A DNA stretch of 64,000 nt from Lactarius indigo (Eukaryota; Basidiomycota; Agaricomycetes; Russulales; Russulaceae), in the NCBI GenBank assembly GCA_025766275.1, contig JAFKAC010000007.1, positions 620,001 to 684,000 of the forward strand, given 5' to 3'. Within the stretch, counting starts at the first letter, position 1. The number at the start of each line of letters is the position of its first letter. Shown here piece after piece: positions 1-10,278 of this stretch. The position numbers were made by a program, and so were the translations under genes. A model generated the notes under the pieces. That model was not told where the DNA came from. It saw only the letters and a program-made list of their open reading frames with translations, and did not search any database.

Positions 1-101
1 GAGTTTCACCATAACAATTCAGTATATCAAACCCTCAAAGGCGTGACTGGATGAAATAATGGGTCTATAGTATACAAAATTTGATTCGACTTCAGTATTA
101 C

Positions 102-1200
102 TCATTGTGCAGCTTCCGGGAGGCCAAGTCTCGTGCCCACAGCCTCCCACTCATCCATGATCAATCCCATGTGGTCTAGACGCGCGCGTACATCGTGCAT
201 ACAGTCCTCGCCAAGAAAGAGCCAGAGAGGCAACGACTTGCGACCTGCCGCACGACCTTCACCTCGTACTACGTCTACCAGTACACCCATGCCGAGCTTA
301 GGGTCGCTCTTAGGGACAGTAGCCACAGACTTGATCATGGCATCTACGCCGGCGTGAACAGTTTCATAACCTGGAAGCGGGGCCCCTACGCGCCGTTGTG
401 AGTTCATTTTAGTGCGGAAGATGCCTGGTATCACGATCAGAACGTTGATATTGAAGGATTCCATCTCGACGGAGAGGGTCTCAGCATAAGCTATCATATG
501 ATATCAGTGGCAAAATTCAGTCACCACGATTCACGTCAAATGGGAAACCTTACAGTGGAGGGCAGCCTTGGAAGCTGCATAGGGCCCTGAGTGTGCCAGT
601 ATGGTCAGTCATGTGCAAGAGCAAGAAGTAAAGCCGAACAACGGACCGAGGCCCTATACTGGGCGTGAGACGAAGACGACGCGTGGGCAGATAGATACAC
701 ATACCTCTATTCGATTGCGGAACGCGGAGCGGCTCCCCATGAACACGACGGAACCCTCGCGACGGCTGCGCATGTGTGGGAGGGTGGCGTTTGTGACATT
801 CAAAACGCCGACGAAGTTCGTCTGCATCATGCGCATCATTCCCTCGGCTCTGTGGACCATTTCCTGTCACCTGCCTGTGACTATAGTATGCAAAGTCGAT
901 CTGTACTGACCCGATCTCCTCAGTAGCGCCCAAATAGCAAATCCCTGCGTTGTTGACCAGAACGTCGATGCGTCCCCAAGCATTGATCGCGGTGTCTACC
1001 TGTCGTTTAATATCGCCGAATGGCGCAGTCACGTCGAGCATCGATGTTCGTAGCCTCGATTGGTCGATGGAAGGATCGGACAATAGCTCGTCGAACTGTG
1101 AATCAGATCGCCCTGTAGCAATGACTTTGTCGCCACGAGCAAGGATACTTCGCGTCAGTGCTAAACCAAGGCCGGCCGTAGCTCCTGTGATGGAAAGCAT
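102..1200 (-). CDS. Short-chain dehydrogenase/reductase (classical SDR)
   Basis: Probable NAD(P)-dependent oxidoreductase with a Rossmann fold. Exons read in order: TGATAGLGLA (cofactor-binding TGxxxGxG) just after the ATG at 1200; NNAGICYLG; an exon beginning near 872 with TNFVGVLNVTNA; a small exon at 586-554 carrying SGPYAASKAAL, i.e. the catalytic YxxxK; and a last exon from about 491 (YAETLSVEMESFNINV, then IPG) to the TGA at 102-104. The small exon is easily missed because it is only about 33 nt long. Phases match at the 3' intron (H, then S, then YAETL). At the preceding intron the frame is kept only if the donor is at 700-699 (GTGTAT) rather than the nearer GTATGT at 704. The total is roughly 280 residues. 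Substrate unknown; it resembles fungal SDRs acting on alcohols or ketones. The start could lie further upstream in another exon. Confidence 0.8.
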
Positions 1201-3639
1201 CAGCACTTGCGTGCATCTAAATGAAAAATGATCGCGCACCGGTGACAAGCCAGACTTTACAGACCCCCGGTCTTGCTTCAGGTGTTGCGCAGACCATCGT
1301 GGACACAAGACGGAGCACTCCCAAACTCCCACTCCCAAACTGCTGACTCGGACCTATTTATTAATGGGGTAGTGTACCCGAATTCCTTCCCACGAGGATG
1401 TAAGGCGCGAGCTGAGCCCCACTCGGAAGTCCGTAGCTATAGCTGCCGCTGCGAGGAAATGATACTGTAGATTTAAAACTACTACTGAGGCGCCACAGCT
1501 TTGTTTACTATTGAAGTGGGACACGCGTGTCGCATGGCTGCTTGTATTTCCTGTATCGTTCCGGTTTAGACCAGCAACGTAGCAAGGTACTTACTGTATG
1601 GCCGTTGAATATATTCTGAATTTTAGATCCAGGGTATGCCAAACTATGGAGAGCAGCACAAGTATTTCTGGTCTCCTCACCTGTTGTCATCGATTTTTTT
1701 CCCTCGGTCCTGGGCTGGAACTACTGCCTGCTAGTGTTTCTGATCCAAAGGATTTCGAGCGGTTCCTGGCCTGGTAGTTGGGACGGAGAGGTTGGCGTGG
1801 TTGGGACCTCTCGTTGTCATTTCCACAACTAAAATTCTAACGGCAATTCATGAAAGCGCACATTCCGGACGATTTTCGGTAAAGGAGAGGTATTAAATGC
1901 ATGCTCTAACTGCATTGGGATGCAGGGTTGGTGGTAGCCGAGAAAAGGTCCGACTCAACGCAAGAGGGCGAGATCTTTGAAGTACCCAACCCTCTCATGA
2001 GTGATGTTGTTTTAAAAGATGCCATTTCGGAAATGGCATCTTTTTGAACGAACATCGTTCATGCTACTAATGTCTCTTATAATGTCGCCTCCATCAGGGT
2101 TCTGAGTGAGAGCCTGTGCGCTTCAAGTTATATTGGCTCCCATCTCTGATATCGGCCGATTTCTCACGCACGCGGGCGCGGACTTGGCCAAGGAAACCCG
2201 AACCACCATGACTTTGCCCGCTGCCCCTCACGCCAAGAGACCCGCGCCAAGAGACTCACCACGACCCAGAAATGGGATTGGTCCTCATTGCTACCACTCT
2301 TTTCTTGACTTGCAGCTTCTATGATTTCTTGTTTACCCTCATACTCCGGGAGCGTCTTGAGGTAATAATATCAGTGTCGAATGAGGAAAACGCGTAGTAT
2401 GTTGAGCAAGCTCGCTGGTTTGGCTGGTATGATACCGAACACATGTAGTGAGATGAGCTCGCAGCTGCTGTTCTGGGCAGCATATACTGTCTTGAAGTTC
2501 GATCGTGACCAAGGTCATGACGATGGCGCCATTCGTTTGGGCTGCAAATGTGGGGGAGGAATGCGTCTTGCCACTTGACCTCGAACGGAATACAGCGTCC
2601 ATTTCGTCAAGTCTTGAGGGATCTTGTGCCAGATAAAAAACGATTCCATTCGATAACAATAGCAGGGCTGTCAAACAAAAGGCACGTCTCTAAATTCGAA
2701 GGTCCACTACTTGGCAAACGTAAACCCTGCGTCCGATATGACCCCGCGCTATTCGCTAAGCTCGATCCACAACGCCACTGCCGCCATCGGCATGCCTTTG
2801 TATATAAACTTCGGGGGCGGGACGCGTCAATGTCATACGGTACACATTGGTAGCCGAAACTTGGGTTTTCGATCCATCGAGTATGGTTCCAGGGTCTGAC
2901 GACTGACGACGTCAAGCGCCTCTCCTTGGAGCTCCGAGCCGACGTTGCGACGACCCAGTCACCACGGAAAAGCGGAATGCGTCGTGACGAGAGCAAGGGA
3001 TTCGAGTCAGGAGGATGTACCTGTCACCGAACAAAATAACGGTTTATTTCTTACATAAGCGGGGTTCTTGGTTAGGTGGTGTGGCAGCAGACTTGCCTAA
3101 TGTCACCGCGCCGAGATGTCCTGTGGCGAGCCAGGTCTTTGACCCATATACCATTATTAGGTTTCCATTGAGTTGACGCACGAGTCGCCGTGGGGTCTCA
3201 TGAATCGAAGTATCTGTCAACGCTGAGAAGCACCTTTGTACGTACTGTACTGTGCGGTACGTTCGCGGTGCACATGCCACCGTCAAGAGTCGCAGACAGA
3301 GGGGCGAACGGGCATCCCAACTAAGGGAGTCAAGAGTCTCGACCGGGACGCAACCAAAAATTGCCCGCTAAACACCGAACGTCGAACAGTGCGCCACTGA
3401 GCAGCCCGCCCGCGAAGGGTTAAGCCAAGTGCGTGACGCCGAGCAGCCAAGTGAGCCAAGGAGGAATGCGATGAAACGCGTCACAACTTGGACGTATGAT
3501 ATATGTCAAGTTTACAGGACTGACGTCGACTAGAGATGGATAAATACAGTTGGTCAAGAAACGTGTGTGATGACGCGGTCGAATACGTGTATGGTTCGTT
3601 GGAGGAAACACAGATGTGGAAGCCGTTAGACGGGGGAGA
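1201..3639. other. Gene-poor stretch between SDR and photoreceptor
   Basis: About 2.4 kb in which I recognise no protein family. The open frames on both strands are short and do not join across plausible introns into anything conserved. It holds one strong inverted repeat (2014-2044, listed separately). It could contain untranslated regions or a non-coding transcript. Confidence 0.5.
2014..2044. repeat. 15-bp perfect inverted repeat with 1-nt spacer
   Basis: The left arm AAAAGATGCCATTTC (2014-2028) is followed by one G and then its exact reverse complement (2030-2044), ending in a T-run (2041-2045). Transcribed on the plus strand it would form a tight hairpin followed by T residues. No gene is adjacent on that strand, so its role is unknown. 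It could be a transcript end or a relic of a small foldback element. Confidence 0.75.
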
Positions 3640-6020
3640 TTACCGTCGCTTTAGTGAATTATGTTGAGGAGTCCATTCTGCGGAAGTGGGAGTACTTGAG
3701 GAGGCAATGGGGGGGGTTGTCGTTTGATGTTGGTGTTTTTGTATCCCGATCGATCCCTCGAGGAATTCGACTTCTGCTGCCAATTTCTGGTTCTCGATCT
3801 TGAGCTGCTGCAGCTCAAATTGCCAGCTTCCCTCCTGCGCTGCGTCTTGCTCAGAGAATACATTCCCATGGGATATTGAGGTTACTAATTGGCGCTCGAC
3901 CGTTGACCTAGCTGAAATGGGGCTGATCTGACAGACAATGGGGAGTCGTCGAAGTTCGGGTTGAGAGTCTGCACCAGTGGGTAACGGATAAAGCACGATA
4001 CTCAAATGAGTATAATCTCCGGTCTTCTGCCTGACCCTGCATTCGATGGTTTCCGTACGCCCGTTCTTGCCATGAGCAGCGCGATGAAGTGCAGTCCCTA
4101 GAGAGTTGGCGGTAGACTCCAGGACGAACTCATTGAGGGACATGCCAATGATCTCGCCCACTCCCCAACCCAGAACATTCTTTACGTTAGTGCTCATGAA
4201 GAGCACCGTGCCTCCAATACTCAGCAAACCCCAGACTTCGCGAGCTACATCCCCTCTTTCGCTTGCCCGATCCTGCCATCTGACGTCGGGCGCACTTTTC
4301 CAACCAAAGCGGGGCATTGCGCGTGGGCGCGCACTTAAAATGATCGCTTTTCGCCCTTTCCCTGGTTCGACGTGTAGACGGCCTGTGCACTCGATCCAGA
4401 TGTACGTCTCCCGTTTGGTCCTAGCCCTAAAGAGAAGGTTAACCGTTTTCGGGGTATTCACAAGGCTCGATCCGAAGCGATGCCCTTCCTGGGGACCAAG
4501 AATGGTCGACGACTCTTTGAGCTCCCGCATCAGGGGAACGATATCCGAGGGATGACAGTAATCAACAACGGATTTACCCGCCATCTCTTCGGGCGAATAC
4601 TCCAGGACACGGGTGATCGACGGTGCAACGTAGAGAAACGAGCCTTTGAGGGAAAGGACCAAAACGAAGTCTGGCATGGCACTAAGTAAGAGAAGACTGA
4701 GAGGATGGTTTCCTTCTTGGCATTCCAAGTGTTCAGCGCTCGATGTTGGGGCCGAAATCGACGACAAAAATGAAGGATTACTGAGAAGGTCGCGAAGTTC
4801 CTCTGAGACGGCGTTTAGGACATAGTTATGATTCCGGCGATCTCTGGTAGAAGGATTGGGAGTATTGGGGAGAGTAAGGCCAGACTTGTAGTTGACCATG
4901 TAGCTCCCGTCCCTGAGTTTCTGAAGTATGGCGTTCGGCTGCTCTGTGAGGTCGACTTGGAAGCCGACGTGAAAGACGACATCGTTTTGTTCCTCAGTGC
5001 TGCCAGAAACGCCTCCAGCGACCGGTATGATGGTCACAAGATTGATGAAGGGGGAGCCATCCTTTCTATAGTTGATAAGACTCGATTGGCACTCCTTGTC
5101 GTCAGCGAGGCTCTTCTTCATGTAGGCGACGGCTTCGGGAGCAGTATGATGTCGTCGTTCTCCCTTTCCAACGCACCCACCGGGTGCTTGGAGGAAGCGA
5201 CAGTTACGACCGATGACCTCATGTTCTTCGTAGCCCGTCAGACGATAAAAAGAGGGGGAGGCATAAACGATGGGGGAGTCATATCGCCTCACGTCGACTA
5301 CGACAAATGAGCAGGACATGTCAACGGGGCCTAGGGTGATGCTCGGATTCGGTCGGGTTGCGACGCGACCCAAAATAGACAAGAGGTCAAATCCCGAAGA
5401 TGAATATACGGGCAGACCAAGAGGGGATGGTGTGGAGAACTGGGGAGTCCATAGGGGATGAGCATGCAAGCTACCTCGAGCAACTTGGGGCTGGGCGACT
5501 GAAACTTTAGGTGGAAGAGTATCGCCATTGGAAGGGGAAATATGAGGCTGGACGGCACCACAAAGGGAAGACGAGCTTGGGAGTGATAGGGAGGAGCTCA
5601 GTTGGAGGTAATCGCTCTCAGAAGCTTGATTGGGATGAAAATATTTTGAGCCGGGAGGAATGAAGCTAAAGAAGTTGAGAGCGAGAGATACGATGATCGT
5701 AGTTGTACGTACACATCCTCTGGGTTGTGGGGTGTCAAGCCGGCGTTGGCGATCCACGCAGAGGTAAGTGACTCCGACGAAGATATTAAGTCTGTGGGGA
5801 GAGTCTCCGCGCCGCCACCAGGTGTTAGTGATGGGGGTCTATCGAGTGTGAAGTGGGGCGTTTGAAAGTTGAAAGAGGGTGGAACGGCTAAGAGGTCGAG
5901 GGCAGAGCCCAAGGAGGAAGGGTATCGCGATTGGACATAACCATAATCGTTTGTAGAAGGCGACGAGGACGATGAGGAAGATGGCTCCTGGGGGTGTTGG
6001 AGATACCGTTCGAAGGGCAT
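3640..6020 (-). CDS. wc-1: White collar 1-like blue-light photoreceptor (LOV + PAS)
   Basis: Two exons, 6020-5713 and 5665-3640, separated by a 47-nt GTACGT...TTTAG intron, give a 777-residue protein. After a Ser/Pro-rich N-terminus comes a LOV domain (about residues 217-350) with the flavin-binding signature GRNCRFLQ near residues 255-262. Its cysteine is the residue that forms the photo-adduct with FAD in white collar proteins. Two more PAS domains follow (about 422-500 with DFVLVLSLKGSFLYVAPS; about 580-670 with VLGWGVGEIIGMSLNEF). The C-terminus has a short coiled coil (QLKIENQKLAAEVEFLEG) and no GATA-type zinc finger, which is the usual basidiomycete arrangement where the partner WC-2 supplies DNA binding. 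Expected role: nuclear light-dependent transcription regulator controlling development and metabolism. The gene appears intact. Confidence 0.93.
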
Positions 6021-7630
6021 GGGGGACGAGGAAGAAGGAGAGAAAGCGCCAGAGTCGGGGGTAGGGGGCAGAGGTAGGAGCAGAGCTGCAGAACAGAGTT
6101 GGGTGAATGTTACGCCAACGGTAATTCGGCCCGGTTTATTGGAACCAACATGGTTCAGCTCCTCCCGTATTCGATCTAAAACGTCAATCTTTCTTGAAAA
6201 TTACATCGTCACGATGAAATCGCCGAAATAATTCTAGTAAACTATCGCGGCTTGTGGTGTACCGGTGGAGTGCCAGTCTAACTTATGCGGCAGTGATCCC
6301 CACGTCTATCACGGCCATGAATGCGTGAAAACGTGAGCGAGAGGGTCTAGGCCCAGTTCCGTTAGCAGTTCCTCCTTACGTCTTGATTCAGCCACACCTC
6401 TGGGCACGAATTCATCGGACTTGTCGTTGGTCTCGATTCTTTCTCCACCCAGTACCCCTCTGTCGTTTTGTATGCACCTCCCAAAGCGGACAACAGTTTC
6501 ATATACTGTGCCTGATGCTATTATGCCTCGTTTCTACATATCTGGGCCCGCTTAGTCGCACTGGTTGCCTCAGCTAGTGTAGACTGCTGGCCGTACTCCT
6601 CACTTCCTTTCGGCTCTTCTGCCTCAGTACGTGCGAGGTCTTCTCGCCGTGGAACACTCTTCACCTTTGTCCACGGTATCACCTCAATTGACAACCTATT
6701 GTCCCTCCCCTGAGTTTTGTCCACTTTCTCGGATTCCACCCTAGTCCCCCTTGCAGATATACCTCCGACTGGGCTCTTCGTCGTTCTCCGAGCCGTACTC
6801 CGGTCTTTACTGGAACCTCATAGCCTCGCTCTTCCCAAGAAATTCGGGAGGTACTTTGCCATAACTGTTTGCCGTGGATAAAATTCTTAACGTGGGTATT
6901 GTTGGGCTCAGTCCCGTCGGTCTTCTTGACACCGTAATTACCTCATATCAACAATTTACATATCAACGGTTTACGGCTTTTGAGTGTGGTACACCCGTTC
7001 TTGACTCACTTACTGGAGCCGATGTACAATAACATATTGTCGCCGTTGACTCTAACGAATCCCTTTGCGCGAAAATGCGCTCCCTGGGAATCCCAGAAGA
7101 AGTCGGAAGGCTGATTCTTAGTAGTAGTTGTCGCTGATGTGCCTGTCACGGTGTCGTCATGCCTTCCAGTGGGGCAGGGTGAGTGCCACACATTGCTACG
7201 CCGTTGAAGCTCGAAGCCCTATTTCGTTGACGATCAAAATATTATTATAGGTCGGTCTGCACGCCCCAAGCTTGATGCCTTTTTCGTCCTACTGCCTTTC
7301 TGACGCGTCCATAAGGCACCTCAGATACCGTTGACTGGTCGAGAACTTCACAACTGAAACGTGATCCGTCGTTTGGGAGTTGTAACGCCGTGTATTCCGT
7401 CTTTGTCGTCGCTATGTCTTCTTCTGCACGTGAAGAACATGCTGGGTGCCATCCTCGGAGAGTTTGTCCTAGCTGATAGAGCAATACTCATTGAGTGGGT
7501 GGGTTCCTATGAAACGTTCGAGAGGGTTGAATATGGGCTTAAACTAGCGTGCTTCTCAGCTCGTCTACTTCTATTTAACACACAACGCTGGGGCCCATCA
7601 CCCGTCTAGTATCGTCCAAATTTCGTTAGG
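6021..7630. other. Intergenic region upstream of wc-1 and downstream of HAD gene
   Basis: About 1.6 kb. The first part is presumably the wc-1 promoter (the gene reads away on the minus strand). No open frame here resembles a known family. Confidence 0.5.
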
Positions 7631-8605
7631 TTATTTTTTCAACAAGCTCTCGACGAACGAGGCGAAGGAATCGCAAACTTCGTCGGGGGGTCTAACGCCT
7701 TCCTTGGTCTCATCTCCGTTCCTGTACTTTCCCGACCTGACTGCACACCGTTAATCCCGGCCATTGCCATAACGAGGAGTAAGGCACGAGATGCACATAC
7801 CCAGGACTCGCCAGAATCCCAGTTCAACAGCACCACCACCGAGATCACTCTGGATATCATCTCCGACCACGGCGACAACACCCTCACGACCTTGCACGTC
7901 GGGCTCCAAGCTACTTAATACCAACTCAAAAAATTTCCGCTCAGGCTTTCCAACAATTTCTGCGGTCCTCCCGCTTGCATTCTCCAATGCTGCGACGAAC
8001 GGCCCAGGTCCAAGGGACAGAGCACCATCGGAATCTCCAACGTATCGTGCGCGGTGTGTAGCAATGAACAAGTGGTCCGATCGGGGTCGCCCATGCTGTG
8101 TGTCATGCTCATTCATGAGCACACGAAATGCTGTGTTGAGTGTGACATAGTCAAATCGAGTGGGCGCAAAGGCGACGACGACAGAGTCGTATGGGAGCGC
8201 CGGGTCGTCCTTGATATCACCGCGGCACTCCATCGCAGCAGATTCCGAAGCTAAGATGAGCGGCCTGTCTATGTTCGTGTCCATCCCCCACGGGTGATAC
8301 GTCTGTGACACACACCTTTGCACCCCCTTCGCTCGCAACAAAGAGTTTACTGCTCCGATACTTGTCCATACCTCATTATCATACGTCTCAATGCCCATTC
8401 TCGCTAGTTTATCGCATAGTACTGCCGTAGATTCCTTGCTTGTGTTGCTACAGAAACGGAATGGTATCGACGAGGCTCGGAGGCGTTGTATCGCATCTGG
8501 GGATCCCGGGGCCGGTTGAGTGGCAACATGGACAGTGCCAGAGAGATCAATGAGTAATGCCCGAATTGCTGGTCGTGGTGCGACTGACACGGCTTCTTGA
8601 AGCAT
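7631..8605 (-). CDS. HDHD2-like HAD-superfamily hydrolase
   Basis: Three exons, 8605-8316, 8264-7801 and 7740-7631, give 287 residues. Motif I is LLIDLSGTVHVA (a second acidic residue is replaced by Ser, as in the HDHD2 branch: DLSGT). Motif II is FCSNTSKES. GKPERKFFE precedes VAVVGDDIQSDLGGG (acidic motif III/IV), and the C-terminal LVRSGKYRNGDE block matches the end of HDHD2/LHPP-type proteins. The 51-nt stretch 8315-8265 is in frame but has clean GT and AG ends. Removing it joins KGVQR directly to PLILAS, as homology requires. The last intron (7800-7741) also keeps phase. Likely a cytosolic phosphatase of unknown substrate. The minus-strand ATG at 8605 is the first in-frame ATG. Confidence 0.9.
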
Positions 8606-9210
8606 GATAGCCAATGCAGCGACGACGACGACGACGAGACTGGTGTCAGTGTGGCGCTATGACAGGAGAAATGTACCGTCCGCGACTTGCACAGCAGTGC
8701 AACACAGCAAAAGTCCATTCTTCGTTCAATCGATCATGCAAACGGACCACAGCCTTGAAAAGCATCCCGCGTCGAACGCCGGTTTTTAAACTTCAAGCAC
8801 AGCATCTTTTGCACCCGAATCTTGAGAACAATCAATCTCCTTGTAGCGACACGCGCCGGGCGATCCGGGGTTCGAATCCATCAAGTTGGAACACGTACTA
8901 CTACTAGACAGGTTAACTGATACAACGCCCATGGTGCATTGCCACTGCTCTGGCTTGGGATCACACCGCCACAAGTCGTTCGTAGTATCACTGACAGATT
9001 ATTTCGTAACCAGCCTGGCAGACTGGATACCTCTGGTGACATCTCCGCGCCGCGCCGATGATGAAACATACGTTTGTATGAAACAAACCAGCAAACCAGT
9101 GATCGTCGCTATCATGGCACCGGAGTCATGTTGCTTTGTTCAGATCAAGATAAAAGGGCAGAGTTTGATAGCTTGAACTCCATCTCGAAAGTTCTTCTGC
9201 ATCGTCCTCC
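8606..9210. other. Divergent intergenic region between HAD hydrolase and peroxygenase genes
   Basis: About 600 bp between two genes transcribed away from each other, so it must hold both promoters. It contains a tRNA B-box-like string near 8869, which I rejected as a tRNA because no A box or acceptor stem can be paired. Confidence 0.55.
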
Positions 9211-10058
9211 ATGTCTACTACTACGTCTCCCACACAAAACCACAACGGCGATTCCTCGTACGTTCGAGAAGACACGCATGAGTGGATTCCCAAGCAGCCT
9301 GGAGACGTTCGTTCTCCATGCCCCGCACTCAACACACTCGCCAACCATGGCTACCTGTAAGCACTGCGTCGTTCTCCGCGGCTAAGCTACATCTCGACTC
9401 ACTTGTGCTCCGTACTAGACCTCACGACGGGAAGCAGCTCACTGCTCCCATTCTGATTCACGCTCTCCAAGAGGGCTATGGTCTCTCGACCCCACTCGCA
9501 CATTTCTTGGTTCACGGGGGCATATTTCTACTCGGCCAGACAGGGGCTTTCGGTCTCAACGACCTCGCGCGTCACAATCGGATCGAGCACGACGCGTCAC
9601 TCGTACACGACGACGCAAAAGACCGAGACGAATATGCGCCGATATCGCCGAGCTCAAAATTGGTCATGAATCTCCTGGCCCAAGCCGAAGATGGCCGCGT
9701 TCTGACGGCAGAAGACGTTGCCAGAGCGCGCGTGGAGAGGGAGTCCCAGTGCCCCGTGCTAAACAACCTCCATGCGGAAATCGCAAGGGGCGAGATGGCT
9801 ATCGCGCTAGGTTTGTTCGGCCAGGAGAACGCCGACCACCAACAGGGCGTGCCATTGGACATGCTACGCCAATGGCTCGCGGAAGAACGCCTCCCCGAGG
9901 GTTGGAAACCTACGCACACGCAAGGGCTACTTCAAACCATCCGTACTGCGCGGGAGATTCGCAGCTTGATGGCTACGTTCAAAAATGAGGAGGCTGCTGG
10001 TGATGTGCACCGGGACCAGCCTGAGGGCTTTAAACTCGAAGTCTCACCCATCTCGTGA
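9211..10058 (+). CDS. Heme-thiolate peroxidase/unspecific peroxygenase (chloroperoxidase family)
   Basis: Exons 9211-9356 and 9419-10058 (61-62-nt intron, GTAAGC...CTAG) give 261 residues, the size of the short fungal peroxygenases. The heme-ligating cysteine lies in SPCPALNTLANHGYL (Cys37). The acid-base/Mg-site motif EHDASL (Glu105-His106-Asp107) follows, and the rest (ELARGEMA-like IARGEMAIALGLF) fits the family. These enzymes use hydrogen peroxide to oxygenate or halogenate organic substrates. There is no convincing signal peptide: the N-terminus is polar, MSTTTSPTQNHNGD. It sits at the edge of the terpenoid gene group and could oxidise its product, but that is inference. No disruption seen. 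Confidence 0.92.
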
Positions 10059-10278
10059 CAGTGACGGACAATATACCTTATTGGGAGCACGAGAATCACG
10101 TTTACGTTAATTATTTAATCCGCATGTCTTTCAAACGGACTGCAGCTGCGGCTTTACTCGACAACTCTACTAGTCATATACTAATTCTGCAGAGTAGCAT
10201 AGTTCCCGTATCTATCATCTGTATCAATAAGACATCAACCTGGCGATAAAATAAAAGCACCTCGAGCTTTCAGGAGTG
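10059..10278. other. Convergent 3' region
   Basis: 220 bp between the stop codons of two converging genes (peroxygenase and P450-1). It holds only their 3' ends. Confidence 0.6.

Noticed and set aside
4106..5310. Plus-strand frames of 149-160 codons across wc-1
   Set aside because: Antisense shadows of the PAS-domain exon, with no family features.
8265..8315. In-frame 17-residue insertion in the HAD hydrolase
   Set aside because: It has clean GT and AG ends and splits a conserved block; it is an intron, not coding sequence.
8840..8895. tRNA-like B box (GGTTCGAATCC) near 8869
   Set aside because: The T-stem pairs poorly, and no A box or acceptor stem partner occurs at the right distance upstream.
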